Source: Pseudomonadota bacterium | Lineage (GTDB): Bacteria > Pseudomonadota > Gammaproteobacteria > Burkholderiales > Burkholderiaceae_C | Assembly: GCA_030535425.1 (NCBI GenBank) | Contig: JAUNHQ010000004.1 | Location: 22,782-86,781 of the forward strand | DNA length: 64,000 nucleotides | Direction: 5' to 3' | Shown here: positions 29,227 to 38,753 of the stretch, in pieces | Layout: each line of letters opens with the position of its first letter | Position numbering within the stretch: the stretch's first letter is position 1 | The notes under the pieces: model-generated | Database searches by the model: none | Told to the model about the DNA's origin: nothing | The model's input: only the letters and a program-made list of their open reading frames with translations | Position numbers and translations under genes: made by a program

Positions 29227-30447
29227 TCAGGCCGCCTCGCTCCGCGTTTCGCGCCCCAGCACGGTCACGGCCAGCGCGCCTGCGGCGATGGTGGCAGCAA
29301 ACAGGGCAAAGATGCCCCCCGTGCCCCAGCCCTGCGCCCCCAGAAACGGAATGGCCAGCGGCCCCAGAATGCCGCCCATGCGTCCCACGGCAGCGGCCGT
29401 GCCCACGCCGCTGGCGCGAATGGCGGCGGGGTAGTTTTCAGGCGAATAGGCGTACAGCGCGCCCCAGGCGCCCAGGTTGAAAAACGACAGCAGCGCCCCG
29501 CACAGCAGCAGCGCGGCTTCGCCGCTGGCGCTGCCAAAGGCCCAGGCGCTGGCCGCCGTGCCCAGCAGGTACACCACCAGCACGAACTTGCGGCCCACGC
29601 GCTCAATCAGCCAGGCCGCGCTGAAATAGCCCGGCAGCTGCGCCAGCGTCATCAGCAGCACGTATTCAAAACTGCGAATCAGCGTAAAGCCCTTGCCCAC
29701 CATGACGCTGGGCAGCCACAGGAACATGCCGTAGTACGAAAACACCACCGTGAACCACAGCACCCACAGCATGAGCGTGCTGCGTCCGTGCTGCGGCGCC
29801 CACAGGCGCGCCAGGCGCGCGCGCCAGGGCAGGCCCGCGCCAGGCGGGGCGGTGGGCGCGTCATCAGGCAGCTTGCGGCGCAGATACAGCGCGTACAGCG
29901 CAGGCAGCGCACCCAGCAGCAACGCCACGCGCCAGCCCATGTCGGGCGCAAAGCGCGGAATGACGAAATAGGCAATCAGCGCCGCCAGCAGCCAGCCTGC
30001 GGCCCAAAAGCTCTCCAGCAGCACCACCACGCGTCCGCGCTCGTGCGCGGGCACGCGCTCGGACACATAGGTGGCGGCCACCGGCAGCTCGCCGCCCAAG
30101 CCCATGCCAATGAAAAAGCGCAGCACGAACAGCACCGCCAACGTGGTGGCCAGGGCACTCAAGCCGCTGGCCACGGCAAACAGCAGCAGCGTGATGACGA
30201 ACACGTGCTTGCGCCCAATGCGGTCGGCCAGCAGGCCAAAGTAAATGGCGCCCACGGCCATGCCAATGGAGTTGATGGCGCCCAGCCAGCCCATCTGCCC
30301 GGCGCTCAAGCCCCAGTCCACTTTCAATGCCGCCAGAATGAACGACAACAGCCCCACATCCATGGCGTCGAACATCCAGCCCAGGCCGGACGTGACCAGC
30401 AAGCGGTTGCGCGAAACAGGCGGGGAATGGCTGGCAGCAGAGGTCAT
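29227..30447 (-). CDS. MFS transporter, sugar/aromatic-acid symporter-like
   Basis: A 406-residue, 12-helix transporter. It carries the loop 2-3 signature FGLLADRIGRKHVF, the loop 4 motif FFIGMGLGGELPVAATYVSE and a second-half counterpart WLIERVGRKFVLV, which place it in the MHS/AAHS/SP part of the MFS (proteins like NiaP and YceI-type carriers). A central hydrophilic loop (about 190-225) separates the two six-helix halves. The substrate cannot be predicted. It ends 67 bases before the ampG start on the same strand, but there is no evident functional link. Confidence 0.85.
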   Translation of the reverse strand: MTSAASHSPPVSRNRLLVTSGLGWMFDAMDVGLLSFILAALKVDWGLSAGQMGWLGAINSIGMAVGAIYFGLLADRIGRKHVFVITLLLFAVASGLSALATTLAVLFVLRFFIGMGLGGELPVAATYVSERVPAHERGRVVVLLESFWAAGWLLAALIAYFVIPRFAPDMGWRVALLLGALPALYALYLRRKLPDDAPTAPPGAGLPWRARLARLWAPQHGRSTLMLWVLWFTVVFSYYGMFLWLPSVMVGKGFTLIRSFEYVLLMTLAQLPGYFSAAWLIERVGRKFVLVVYLLGTAASAWAFGSASGEAALLLCGALLSFFNLGAWGALYAYSPENYPAAIRASGVGTAAAVGRMGGILGPLAIPFLGAQGWGTGGIFALFAATIAAGALAVTVLGRETRSEAA

Positions 30448-30472
30448 GACAGACTACCCGGGCCGCGCTTTT

Positions 30473-31321
30473 TTATTTGAATACGACCGTGCGCTGCCCG
30501 TTGAGCAGCACGCGGTGCTCGCTGTGCCACTTCACCGCGCGGGCCAGCACCTGGCTTTCGGTGTCGCGGCCCAAGGCGGTCAGGTCTTCCACCGCCATGC
30601 CGTGGTCCACGCGGGCCACGTCCTGCTCAATGATGGGGCCTTCGTCCAGATCGGCGGTGACGTAGTGCGCCGTGGCGCCAATCAGCTTCACGCCGCGCTC
30701 GTGCGCCTGGTAATAGGGGCGCGCGCCCTTGAAGCTGGGCAAAAAGCTGTGGTGAATGTTGATGGCCCGCCCGGCCAGGCGGCGGCACATGTCGTCTGAC
30801 AGGATTTGCATGTAGCGCGCCAGCACCACCAGCTCGGCGCCTTCGGCTTCAATGATCTCCAGCTGCCGGCTTTCTGCCTGCGCCTTGCCCTCTTTGGTCA
30901 TGGCGATGTGGTGAAAGGGCACGTTGTAGCTGGCCGCCAGTTGATAAAAGTCGCGGTGGTTGCTGATGATGGCGCGAATGTCCAGCGGCAGCAGCCCGCT
31001 TTTCCAGCGGAACAGCAAGTCGTTCAGGCAGTGGCCCTCGCGGCTGACGAAGATGACGGTGCGCATGGGCTCGGCCAGCGGATGCAGGCCCCAGCGCATG
31101 TCAAACGGCTGGGCAAACGCCTGCAACGCCGTGCGCAACTCGCTCGCGGGTGCGTTCTCGCAAGTAAAGCGCATGCGCATGAAAAACAGGCCCGTGCCAT
31201 GGTCGTTGAACTGCGCTGCTTCTTCAATATTGCCGCCACGCTCAAGCAAAAAGCCGGTGACGGCGTGGACGATGCCGCGCCGATCCTGGCACGACAGGGT
31301 AAGGATATAGGTGTGTTGCAT
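30473..31321 (-). CDS. purU: Formyltetrahydrofolate deformylase
   Basis: PurU hydrolyses 10-formyl-THF to THF and formate, balancing one-carbon pools and supplying formate for PurT. The 282-residue protein has an N-terminal ACT domain (about 5-80, LSCQDRRGIVHAVTGFL) and a formyltransferase-like domain with AIISNHRDF, the INIHHSFLPSFKGARPY catalytic segment and GATAHYVTADLDEGPII. The Asn-His-Asp set is intact. The start at 31321 (MQHTYILTL) is chosen because the ACT domain begins at once; the longer frame is antisense to the next gene. Confidence 0.96.
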   Translation of the reverse strand: MQHTYILTLSCQDRRGIVHAVTGFLLERGGNIEEAAQFNDHGTGLFFMRMRFTCENAPASELRTALQAFAQPFDMRWGLHPLAEPMRTVIFVSREGHCLNDLLFRWKSGLLPLDIRAIISNHRDFYQLAASYNVPFHHIAMTKEGKAQAESRQLEIIEAEGAELVVLARYMQILSDDMCRRLAGRAINIHHSFLPSFKGARPYYQAHERGVKLIGATAHYVTADLDEGPIIEQDVARVDHGMAVEDLTALGRDTESQVLARAVKWHSEHRVLLNGQRTVVFK

Positions 31322-31379
31322 GGGGTGCCGATTGTCGCAGGGGCAGGTGTGCAGGGTAAGGCCAGGGATGCGTGCGCTG

Positions 31380-32519
31380 TCACGCCGTCCGCACCTGCCC
31401 ATAAGCCCATTCGATCCACGGCAGCAGCGCGGCCACGTCGGCAGGCTCCACCGTGGCGCCGCACCAGATGCGCAGGCCCGCGGGCGCGTCCTTGTACGCG
31501 CCGATGTCGTAGGCCACGCCTTCGTCAGCCAGCAGCTGCACCAGCTGCCTGACTTGCGCATCGGGCACGTCCAGCGTCAGGCACACGCTGGTGCAAGAGC
31601 GCGTTTGCGGGCTTTGCGCCAGAAAGCGAATCCACGGGCGCGCGGCCACGAAGTCTTCGATGCTTTTCAGGCTGACCTGGCTGCGCGCCATGAGCGCGGG
31701 CACGCCGCCTTGCGCGTCGGCCCAGGCCAGCGCGTCCAGGTAGTCGGCCACGCACAGCATGCTGGGGGTGTTGATGGTGTCGCCGTGGAAGATGCCTTCG
31801 ATCAGCTGGTTGCCGCCGTCCGGGCCGCCGGGGGTGGTCATGCGAAAGATTTTGGGCATGGGCCAGGGCGGGGTGTAGCTTTGCAGCCGCTCAACCGCGC
31901 GGGGGCTGAGCACCAGCACGCCGTGTGCGCCTTCGCCGCCCAGGGCTTTTTGCCAGGAGAAGGTGGTCACGTCCAGCCTGTCCCAGGGCAGCGCCATGCT
32001 GAAGGCGGCGCTGGTGGCGTCGCAAATGCTCAGGCCCTGGCGGTCGGCGGCAATCCAGTCGCCGTCGGGCACGCACACGCCGCTGGTGGTGCCGTTCCAG
32101 GTGAACACCAGGTCGCGCTGGCCATCGACCTGCGACAAATCGGGCAGCGCGCCATAGGGCGCTTTCATCACGCGCACGTCGGGCAGCTTGAGCTGCTTGA
32201 CGATGTCGTTCACCCAGGTCAGGCCAAAGGTTTCCCAGGCCAGCACGTCCACGCCGCGCGGGCCCAGCAGGCTCCACAGCGCCATTTCCACCGCGCCGGT
32301 GTCGGACGCGGGCACGATGCCCACGCGGTAATCGGCGGGCAGGCCCAGCAGGCGGTGCGTTTCGCTGCACGCGCGGCCCAGCAGCTCTTTGCCCAGGGCC
32401 GAGCGGTGCGAGCGGCCCAGCACGCGCAAGTCCAGCTGGGCCACGTCGTAGCCGGGACGCTTGGCGCAGGGGCCGGAGGAAAAATGCGGGTTGCGGGGGC
32501 GCAGGCTGGGCTGGGTCAT
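31380..32519 (-). CDS. SerC-like phosphoserine aminotransferase (alphaproteobacterial/Methanosarcina type)
   Basis: A 379-residue class V PLP aminotransferase. The N-terminus PHFSSGPCAKRPGY, the LGRSHRS motif, TWNGTTSGVCVP, CDATSAAFSM and the PLP-lysine region FSWQKALGGEGAHG match the 'phosphoserine aminotransferase, Methanosarcina type' group rather than E. coli SerC. The expected reaction is glutamate plus 3-phosphohydroxypyruvate to phosphoserine. Betaproteobacteria usually carry a standard serC elsewhere, so this may be an additional or differently specific enzyme. It is divergent from pyrF across 70 bases. Confidence 0.82.
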   Translation of the reverse strand: MTQPSLRPRNPHFSSGPCAKRPGYDVAQLDLRVLGRSHRSALGKELLGRACSETHRLLGLPADYRVGIVPASDTGAVEMALWSLLGPRGVDVLAWETFGLTWVNDIVKQLKLPDVRVMKAPYGALPDLSQVDGQRDLVFTWNGTTSGVCVPDGDWIAADRQGLSICDATSAAFSMALPWDRLDVTTFSWQKALGGEGAHGVLVLSPRAVERLQSYTPPWPMPKIFRMTTPGGPDGGNQLIEGIFHGDTINTPSMLCVADYLDALAWADAQGGVPALMARSQVSLKSIEDFVAARPWIRFLAQSPQTRSCTSVCLTLDVPDAQVRQLVQLLADEGVAYDIGAYKDAPAGLRIWCGATVEPADVAALLPWIEWAYGQVRTA

Positions 32520-32589
32520 GGCGGCAGGCGGGGCAAAAGCGGGAAATTCTAGGCGCGGTGGCCCCAGCCCGCTCCTAGAATCGCCCGCC

Positions 32590-33426
32590 ATGACCTTCAT
32601 CGAGCAATTGCGCGCCGCCCAGGCGCTGAACCAGTCGCTGCTGTGCGTGGGGCTGGACCCGGAGCCGGCGCGTTTTCCCGACGGGTGGGCGCGCGATGCC
32701 GAGGGCATTTACGCCTTTTGCGCCCGCGTGGTCGAGGCCACGGCCGATGTGGTGTGCGCGTTCAAACCGCAGATCGCCTACTTTGCCGCGCACCGGGCCG
32801 AAGCGCAGCTGGAGCGCCTGATGGCCCACATGCGCGCCGTGGCCCCGCACGTGCCGGTGATTCTGGACGCCAAGCGCGGCGACATTGGCAGCACGGCCGA
32901 GCAGTACGCCAAAGAGGCGTTCGAGCGCTACGGCGCCGACGCCGTGACCCTGTCGCCCTTCATGGGGCTGGATTCCATCACGCCGTACCTGCGCTACGAG
33001 GGCAAGGGCGCGTTCTTGCTGTGCCGCACCTCCAACCCCGGCGGGGACGACTGGCAGGCCCAGCGCCTGGCGGACGTGCCGGGCCAGCCGCGCCTGTTCG
33101 AGCACCTGGCGGCGCTGGCCCAGGGGCCGTGGAACGTGAACGGCCAGCTGGGCCTGGTGGTGGGCGCCACCCGCCCGCAGGAGATTGAGCGCGTGCGCGC
33201 GGCCGCGCCCACGCTGCCGCTGCTCATTCCCGGCGTGGGCGCGCAAGGCGGCGACGCCCAGGCCACGGTGCAAGCAGGCTGGCGGGCCGACGGGCCCATC
33301 GTCGTCAACAGCTCGCGCGCCATCTTGTACGCCGACAGCGGAGCCGGCTTTGCCGACGCAGCCCGCGCCGCCGCACTGGCCACGCGGGCGCAACTGAACG
33401 GGGCCAGGACGCCATCACCATCGTGA
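32590..33426 (+). CDS. pyrF: Orotidine 5'-phosphate decarboxylase (type 2)
   Basis: Decarboxylates OMP to UMP, the last step of de novo pyrimidine synthesis. The 278-residue TIM barrel shows the class 2 pattern: [23 protein letters not shown], the catalytic [15 protein letters not shown] (Lys and Asp), and the C-terminal [17 protein letters not shown] with NSSRAILYA. The start at 32590 gives [11 protein letters not shown], standard for the family. It lies 52 bases before the cyclase gene and could share its transcript. Confidence 0.96.
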   Translation: MTFIEQLRAAQALNQSLLCVGLDPEPARFPDGWARDAEGIYAFCARVVEATADVVCAFKPQIAYFAAHRAEAQLERLMAHMRAVAPHVPVILDAKRGDIGSTAEQYAKEAFERYGADAVTLSPFMGLDSITPYLRYEGKGAFLLCRTSNPGGDDWQAQRLADVPGQPRLFEHLAALAQGPWNVNGQLGLVVGATRPQEIERVRAAAPTLPLLIPGVGAQGGDAQATVQAGWRADGPIVVNSSRAILYADSGAGFADAARAAALATRAQLNGARTPSPS

Positions 33427-33478
33427 GCGCAGCCTGCCACTTCTTGCGTCGGCCCATGCACCCTGTCGAGCACCTGCC

Positions 33479-35740
33479 ATGAGCCGCTGGGCACGCTACG
33501 CGCGCGCCATGCGCAGCCGCTGGCGGCGCGCCCTGGCCACCACGCTGCTGGTGCTGCTGGCCAGCATCCATGCCGCTGGCATTTGGCCGCTGCCGGCCCT
33601 TGGGGCCATGGAAAACGGCTGGTACGACCTGCGCTTGCGCCTTACCATGCCGCGCACGCTGGACGAGCGTGTGGTCATCATCGACGTGGACGAGCACAGC
33701 CTGGCTGAGCTGGGCCAGTGGCCATGGAGCCGCCAGCACCTGGCCGCCCTAGTCACGGAACTGACCCAGCGCCAGCAGGTCGCCGCGCTCGGCCTGGACA
33801 CCGTCTTTGCCGAACCTGACCGCAGTGCCCTGCTGCCGCAGCTCACGCAACTGGCCCAAGGGGATCTGCAAGACAACGCCGCATTTCATGACTGGCTGGC
33901 CCGCCATGCCCCGCAACTGGACCACGATGCACACTTTGCCCAGGCGTTGAGCCAGGGATCCGTGGTGCTGGCCTATTACTTCACCAGCGACCGCAGCGCC
34001 CGCCGTACCGGGCAGCTGCCGCTCCCCATCGCCCCTGCCAACCCCGCACCCCCAGGCATGCTGCACTGGGATGGCTATGGCGCCAACATAGCCCCCTTAG
34101 CACAGGCGGCACCGCGTGCAGGCTTTATCAACGCGCTGACCGCCAGCGATGGCGTGGTGCGTGCCGTACCCCTGCTGGCTGCTTTCGACGGCGGGTTGTA
34201 CGAATCCCTGGCGCTGGCCACTGTGCGCCAGGGGCTGCCATCGGCCAGCCTGCGGGTGCTGCGCACCGCCGGCCAGCCCAGCGGCCCACTGCACGCGCTG
34301 CAATTGGCGGGCGCTCTTCCCGCGCCTGTGCCCATGGACGCCCAGGGCACCGCTCTGGTGCCCTACCGGGGTGCGGGCGGCCCGCAAGGCGGTTCGTTCC
34401 GCTACATCTCCGCCGCCGACGTACTGCAAGGCCGCCTGCCCGCGGCCAGCCTGCAAGGCCGCTTTGCCTTGCTGGGCTTCACGGCGCCGGGGCTGATGGA
34501 TTTGCGCATCACCCCCGTCAGCCCGGCCTATCCCGGCGTAGAAGTGCACGCCAACCTCATCTCCGGCATGCTGGATGGTCGCATACCCAGCCTGCCCGGC
34601 TGGGCGGCTGGCTATGAGGTGCTGCTGCTCCTGGCGCTGGGCGCCGTGCTCGTGCTCAACCTGCCCGTGCTGCGCATGGGTCAGGCAGCCGCCCTGGTGG
34701 CGGCCCTGGTCGCCGCATTGCTGGCCTTGAACATGGGTCTGTACCTGGGCGCTGGTCTGGCGCTACCCCTGGTCAGCACCCTGGCCTTGGCCCTGGCCGC
34801 ACTGGTGACCAACTTCGCGCTGGGCTACCTGGTTGAAGGGCGTGCGCGGCGGCGGCTGGCGCAGCAATTTGCCACCTACGTGCCGCCCGAGCTGGTGCGC
34901 CAGATGGAACGCAACCCCACGCGCTACAGCATGCAGGCCCGTGCTGAGGAGCTGACCGTCATGTTCTGCGATCTGCGCGGCTTCACCACCCTGTCCGAAA
35001 CCATGGAGCCGCTGGCGCTGCAACACCTGCTCAACGACCTGCTCAGCCGCTTGAGCCACGTCATCCGCGCACAGCAAGGCACCATCGACAAATACATCGG
35101 CGACTGCATCATGGCTTTTTGGGGCGCCCCCGTGACCAACCCCGCCCATGCCCGGCAAGCCATGCAAGCCGCACTGGACATGACCGAAGTACTGCGCACC
35201 TTCAACGCCGAACGCGCCGCCCAAAACCTGCCCCCCATCAGCGCCGGCATCGGGCTAAACACCGGCCTCATGTCCGTGGGCAACATGGGCTCAGATGTGC
35301 GCCGCGCCTACACCGTCATTGGCGACGCCGTCAACCTGGGCGCACGGCTGGAATCGCTCACCCGCGTCTACGGCGTCGACCTCCTCGCCAGCCAGAGCAC
35401 CCGTGCGCAGGTGTCCGATTTACCCGGCAACCACCTCTGGCAAACACTGGACCGCGTGCGCGTCAAAGGCCGGCAACAACCCGTCACCATCCACACCACA
35501 CGCCAGCCAGCACCAGGCCAGAGCCTGGCTGAACTCCAGGCAGAGCTTGCCCTGTGGGACAGTGCCCAGGCCGACTGGCAAGAGGCCCGTTTTGTTTCTT
35601 TTCAAACAAAATTACACAAACTCCGCAGCCTGAACGCCAACTATTTCCCTTACCGCCTGTACGAGGAAAGATTAACTTCACTGCTGCGCCATCCTCCTGG
35701 CCCAGCCTGGGATGCCACCACGGCGTTCGACGCCAAATAA
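33479..35740 (+). CDS. CHASE2-domain adenylate cyclase (class III)
   Basis: A 753-residue membrane sensor. There is one N-terminal membrane span (about 20-40), a periplasmic CHASE2 domain (about 45-345), three closely packed spans (about 378-455), and a cytoplasmic class III nucleotide cyclase (about 485-670). The two metal-binding aspartates are present in VMFCDLRGF (near 498) and IGDCIMAF (near 541), with the substrate Lys just before the second one and the [13 protein letters not shown] segment near 612. Family knowledge predicts ATP to cAMP in response to an extracytoplasmic signal. The adjoining phosphodiesterase gene suggests local control of cAMP. Confidence 0.9.
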   Translation: MSRWARYARAMRSRWRRALATTLLVLLASIHAAGIWPLPALGAMENGWYDLRLRLTMPRTLDERVVIIDVDEHSLAELGQWPWSRQHLAALVTELTQRQQVAALGLDTVFAEPDRSALLPQLTQLAQGDLQDNAAFHDWLARHAPQLDHDAHFAQALSQGSVVLAYYFTSDRSARRTGQLPLPIAPANPAPPGMLHWDGYGANIAPLAQAAPRAGFINALTASDGVVRAVPLLAAFDGGLYESLALATVRQGLPSASLRVLRTAGQPSGPLHALQLAGALPAPVPMDAQGTALVPYRGAGGPQGGSFRYISAADVLQGRLPAASLQGRFALLGFTAPGLMDLRITPVSPAYPGVEVHANLISGMLDGRIPSLPGWAAGYEVLLLLALGAVLVLNLPVLRMGQAAALVAALVAALLALNMGLYLGAGLALPLVSTLALALAALVTNFALGYLVEGRARRRLAQQFATYVPPELVRQMERNPTRYSMQARAEELTVMFCDLRGFTTLSETMEPLALQHLLNDLLSRLSHVIRAQQGTIDKYIGDCIMAFWGAPVTNPAHARQAMQAALDMTEVLRTFNAERAAQNLPPISAGIGLNTGLMSVGNMGSDVRRAYTVIGDAVNLGARLESLTRVYGVDLLASQSTRAQVSDLPGNHLWQTLDRVRVKGRQQPVTIHTTRQPAPGQSLAELQAELALWDSAQADWQEARFVSFQTKLHKLRSLNANYFPYRLYEERLTSLLRHPPGPAWDATTAFDAK

Positions 35741-35779
35741 AACCATCCGCCCTCTCCCCAGCCCAAGGAAACGCCCTCC

Positions 35780-36586
35780 ATGAAGGTCCGCGTGCTCGGC
35801 TGCTCTGGTGGCATCGCACGCGGTTGCGCCACCACAGCCTTTCTGGTCAGCGACAGCATCTTGATCGACGCTGGCACGGGCGTGGGCGAACTCACCCGCG
35901 ACGAAATGCTGCGCGTGCAGGACATCTTCCTCACCCACGCCCACCTGGACCACATCGCCTGCCTGCCCTTGCTGGTTGACAGCATCGTCACCTCCCGCGC
36001 CAACCAGCCCGTGCGCGTACATGCCCTGGCCGACACCATCGACGCCCTGCGCCGCCACATCTTCAACGGCTGCATCTGGCCCGACTTTGCCAGCCTGCCC
36101 AGCACCGAAGCGCCTTTCATCACCTTTCACACCCTGCAAACCGGCAGCGTCCGCCAGATGGGCTCCTGCCTTATCGAAGCCATGCCTGCCAACCACGGTG
36201 TTCCCGCCGTTGGCTATGCCGCGCGCGCGGCCCAGCCCGATGACGCCCCCTGGTGGGTATTCAGCGGCGACACCGGGCCCAACCCGGCCTTCTGGCAGCG
36301 CCTGCGGCACATGCACGTCGGCGCCCTGGTCATCGAAACCGCCTTCAGCAACCGCGAGCGCGAACTGGCCCAGCTCTCCATGCACCTGGCTCCCACCGAG
36401 TTGGCCGACGAACTCGACCACATCGACCCCGAACACCGCTTTCCTATCTACATCACCCACACCAAGCCTGCGGAATCCGAGATCATCATGCGCGAAATCG
36501 CCCTGTTCGATCAGGTGCGCCCCCCTCGACGCGAAGTCACCCATGACATCCGCTGGCTCAGCGCCGGACACATCTTTGACCTGTAG
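35780..36586 (+). CDS. 3',5'-cyclic-nucleotide phosphodiesterase, class II
   Basis: A 268-residue metallo-beta-lactamase-fold hydrolase of the class II PDE group (yeast Pde1 / bacterial CpdP type). The metal motif THAHLDH (52-58) is followed by IACLPLLVDSI, the family-specific hallmark, and later by HGVPAVGYA, FSGDTGPN and a C-terminal YITHTKPAE. It should hydrolyse cAMP to AMP. It starts 40 bases after the CHASE2 cyclase, so synthesis and degradation are encoded together, most likely in one operon. Confidence 0.88.
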   Translation: MKVRVLGCSGGIARGCATTAFLVSDSILIDAGTGVGELTRDEMLRVQDIFLTHAHLDHIACLPLLVDSIVTSRANQPVRVHALADTIDALRRHIFNGCIWPDFASLPSTEAPFITFHTLQTGSVRQMGSCLIEAMPANHGVPAVGYAARAAQPDDAPWWVFSGDTGPNPAFWQRLRHMHVGALVIETAFSNRERELAQLSMHLAPTELADELDHIDPEHRFPIYITHTKPAESEIIMREIALFDQVRPPRREVTHDIRWLSAGHIFDL

Positions 36587-36748
36587 GGGCACTGCGCAGC
36601 ACACACAAAGAAAAGCGCACTTCTTCACGCCTTCCGTCTTGGCGCGCCAGCCTTGCGGGAAAACCCCATCGCACACCACCAAGGCCTTCGCTAGCGTCAT
36701 GTGCGGGTGCCTATCCCCTGGCCCCACTTATCCAGAAAAGAGGAAACC

Positions 36749-37063
36749 ATGCTCAAGAAACTGTTTGCCATCATCGCCATGTGCTGGGCGGCCATGGCCT
36801 TCGCCGCCGTGGACGCCAACAAGGCCACCGAGGCCGAACTCACCACCGTCAAGGGCATTGGCCCCGCCATGTCCACCAAGATCGTGCAAGAGCGCAAGAA
36901 AGCCCCCTTCAAAGACTGGAACGACCTGAAAAGCCGCGTCAAAGGCATTGGTGACAAAACCGCCCTCAAACTCTCCGAAGGCGGCCTCACCGTCAACGGC
37001 GCCGCCTATGGCAGCGCGGCCAAGCCAGCCAAGGCACCCGCCAAAGCCCCGACCAAGCCCTGA
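36749..37063 (+). CDS. ComEA-like helix-hairpin-helix protein
   Basis: A 104-residue exported protein with a signal peptide (about 1-19, ending AFA), then tandem helix-hairpin-helix motifs (VKGIGPAMSTKIVQER and RVKGIGDKTALKL) and a Lys/Ala/Pro tail. This is the short ComEA form of Gram-negatives, which binds incoming double-stranded DNA in the periplasm during transformation. The start at 36749 has an AGAGGAAA ribosome-binding site. The type IV pilin gene nearby would fit a competence role, but other com genes are not in the window. Confidence 0.85.
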   Translation: MLKKLFAIIAMCWAAMAFAAVDANKATEAELTTVKGIGPAMSTKIVQERKKAPFKDWNDLKSRVKGIGDKTALKLSEGGLTVNGAAYGSAAKPAKAPAKAPTKP

Positions 37064-37090
37064 AAAGCAAAAGCCACAGCCCTCGCCTCA

Positions 37091-37123
37091 AGCGGCCTGC
37101 CTCACAGCAGGCCGCTTTTCATT
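37091..37123 (+). terminator. Rho-independent terminator after comEA-like gene
   Basis: A perfect ten-base stem AGCGGCCTGC / GCAGGCCGCT with a six-base loop, followed by TTTTC. Confidence 0.88.
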
Positions 37124-37319
37124 TGTCAGCCCTTTTCAGGCCAGCATCGGCCTTGGCCGTCAACCACCGACAAATGCTGTCAAAAGTGTGCATCCGCGCC
37201 ATGAGCTGACGTGTTTTGTCACCTCAGACTGACGCATCCCGGCAGTGCATGGCACGTTTTGCCTTGCTTGGCACCGTCAACACGTGAGGAACTCCACAAA
37301 ACCCCCGCCCTGGCACGGC

Positions 37320-37335
37320 TGGCACAGCAGGTGCA
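37320..37335 (+). promoter_or_regulatory. Candidate sigma-54 promoter of pilA
   Basis: TGGCAC-N5-GTGCA matches the -24/-12 consensus TGGCAC-N5-TTGCA with one mismatch. It lies about 90 bases before the pilin ATG. PilA genes are commonly driven by RpoN with PilR. Confidence 0.5.
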
Positions 37336-37422
37336 AACACTCAAGGCGTGCGGCGACGCACACAACGTGTAGTGTCCCGAGTCTCACGAACTCTTTTTAC
37401 TTTTTCCTTGAAGGAGAACATC

Positions 37423-37860
37423 ATGAAAGCAATGCAAAAAGGTTTCACCCTGATCGAACTGATGATTGTTGTGGCCATCATCGGTATTCTGGCTGCCGTG
37501 GCTCTGCCTGCTTACAACGACTACGTGACCCGTGCCCAGGTGGCAGAGCCCGTGGAACTGACCGCTGGCCTGAAAGCCCCCTTGGCTGAGTACGGTGCGC
37601 AGCAAAATGCGTGGCCTGCCATTGTTGGCCCCACGGCTACCCCCACCGCATCCCAAATTGCTGGCACACTGGTCGGCAAGTTCTCCACTGTGACCGCTTC
37701 TGTCGGCGGCACCTATCCTGCCGGCACGGTCACAGGCACTATGACAACGGGCCGTGCAAGCGGAGGAACTATTCTGATGACCACCACCGACGGTGGCGCC
37801 AGCTGGAGTTGCACTGGCGGTTCCGTTCAGAGCAAATGGCGTCCCCAAGCTTGCCGGTAA
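37423..37860 (+). CDS. pilA: Type IV major pilin
   Basis: A 145-residue prepilin. A short leader MKAMQKG is followed by the conserved [20 protein letters not shown] (Phe1, Glu5 of the mature chain), the site for PilD cleavage and N-methylation. The globular domain ends in a disulphide-bounded D-region (WSC ... QACR), with only about 10 residues between the cysteines. An AAGGAGA ribosome-binding site precedes the ATG. Thr/Ser/Gly-rich segments in the middle ([26 protein letters not shown]) are plausible O-glycosylation targets given the genes downstream. Confidence 0.95.
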   Translation: MKAMQKGFTLIELMIVVAIIGILAAVALPAYNDYVTRAQVAEPVELTAGLKAPLAEYGAQQNAWPAIVGPTATPTASQIAGTLVGKFSTVTASVGGTYPAGTVTGTMTTGRASGGTILMTTTDGGASWSCTGGSVQSKWRPQACR

Positions 37861-37922
37861 CTCGCAACTTGCCAACAACATCCAACATATCTGCATGGCG
37901 CTATGCCATGCAGGTGTATTCA

Positions 37923-37947
37923 AGCCACCTGCCAGGGTGGCTTTTTT
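37923..37947 (+). terminator. Rho-independent terminator after pilA
   Basis: AGCCACC - TGCCAG - GGTGGCT followed by T5. It lies between the pilin and the accessory gene, as expected where pilin is made in large excess over its accessory proteins. Confidence 0.85.
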
Positions 37948-37981
37948 ACGTGTGTTTCACGGTCTTTCTGTTCGTCTACCC

Positions 37982-38716
37982 ATGAGCCGTCTTGCCTTTT
38001 CCAGCAAGTATTTCATTGCCTCTCTTCTGCTTGGAGCGGGAGTGATCTGGCTGGTCTGGAAATGCTGGTACCCCGGTCCACTGCTGGTACTGATGGATGC
38101 CCATCGCCTGCTTTTTCTCATGGTGGCTGCGCAAGCTCTGGTCATTCCCATCATTGTGTCATTGGTCTTCAAGCCGGGTAAGACACGTGTCTGGATGGAT
38201 GTCGCCATTCTGGCCTCTTTGCAGCTCTGTATCCTGGTGTTCGGGATACACGCCATGTGGCAAGGTCGCCCCGTTTACATCGCTGATGTCGGTGACAGAT
38301 ATGACTTGGTTGCCGCCAATCTGGTCCACCCAAAAGACCTGCAGCAAGCCGGTATCACCCTGCCCGCTTGGGGACCCAAGTGGGTAGGTACTCGGCCACC
38401 CCATACATCAGAGCTGAAAGATCGCGTGGTTTTCAGCGCTCTGGCCGGCAAAGACTATGGGCATTTTCCCCAGTTGCATACCCCACCAGCACCAACCAAA
38501 ACACCCCAGGTGCCAGGAGCCCAGCCGTGGTCGGCTTTGTATGACCACAATACATCCATCAGCGAGACCGCTATTGCCCGCTGGCTGACAGATCACAGGC
38601 GCAAGGAAAGCGATGTATTCTATCTGCCACTACGGGGGCCTGAGCGAGATGGCGCAGTGGTTTTTGACGCTCGCACAGGCAGTTTACTAGGTATTGCTCC
38701 CTTTAACCCCTGGTAA
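37982..38716 (+). CDS. TfpX/TfpZ-type pilin accessory protein
   Basis: A 244-residue membrane protein of the TfpX/TfpZ family encoded next to pilA in Pseudomonas and Comamonadaceae. There are three to four N-terminal membrane helices (about 10-115) with the family hallmarks WYPGPLLVLMDAH, LVFKPGKTRVWMD and the GRPVYIADVGDRYDLVAANL region. A soluble C-terminal domain (about 130-244) follows. TfpX/Z proteins modulate assembly of their cognate pilin. The start at 37982 lies just after the pilA terminator. GC content is lower than in the flanking housekeeping genes. Confidence 0.85.
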   Translation: MSRLAFSSKYFIASLLLGAGVIWLVWKCWYPGPLLVLMDAHRLLFLMVAAQALVIPIIVSLVFKPGKTRVWMDVAILASLQLCILVFGIHAMWQGRPVYIADVGDRYDLVAANLVHPKDLQQAGITLPAWGPKWVGTRPPHTSELKDRVVFSALAGKDYGHFPQLHTPPAPTKTPQVPGAQPWSALYDHNTSISETAIARWLTDHRRKESDVFYLPLRGPERDGAVVFDARTGSLLGIAPFNPW

Positions 38717-38753
38717 TGCGGTTTCCACTTTCACTAATCTATCAATCGTGGAA

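Larger units (their letters stand above)
37064..37422. other. Intergenic region between comEA-like gene and pilA
   Basis: A 359-base gap holding a strong terminator for the comEA-like gene (37091-37119) and a candidate sigma-54 promoter for pilA (37320-37335). I see no gene here. Confidence 0.6.

Noticed and set aside
36725-36736. Possible DnaA box (TTATCCAGA) before the comEA-like gene
   Set aside because: Single imperfect site far from the origin; expected by chance.
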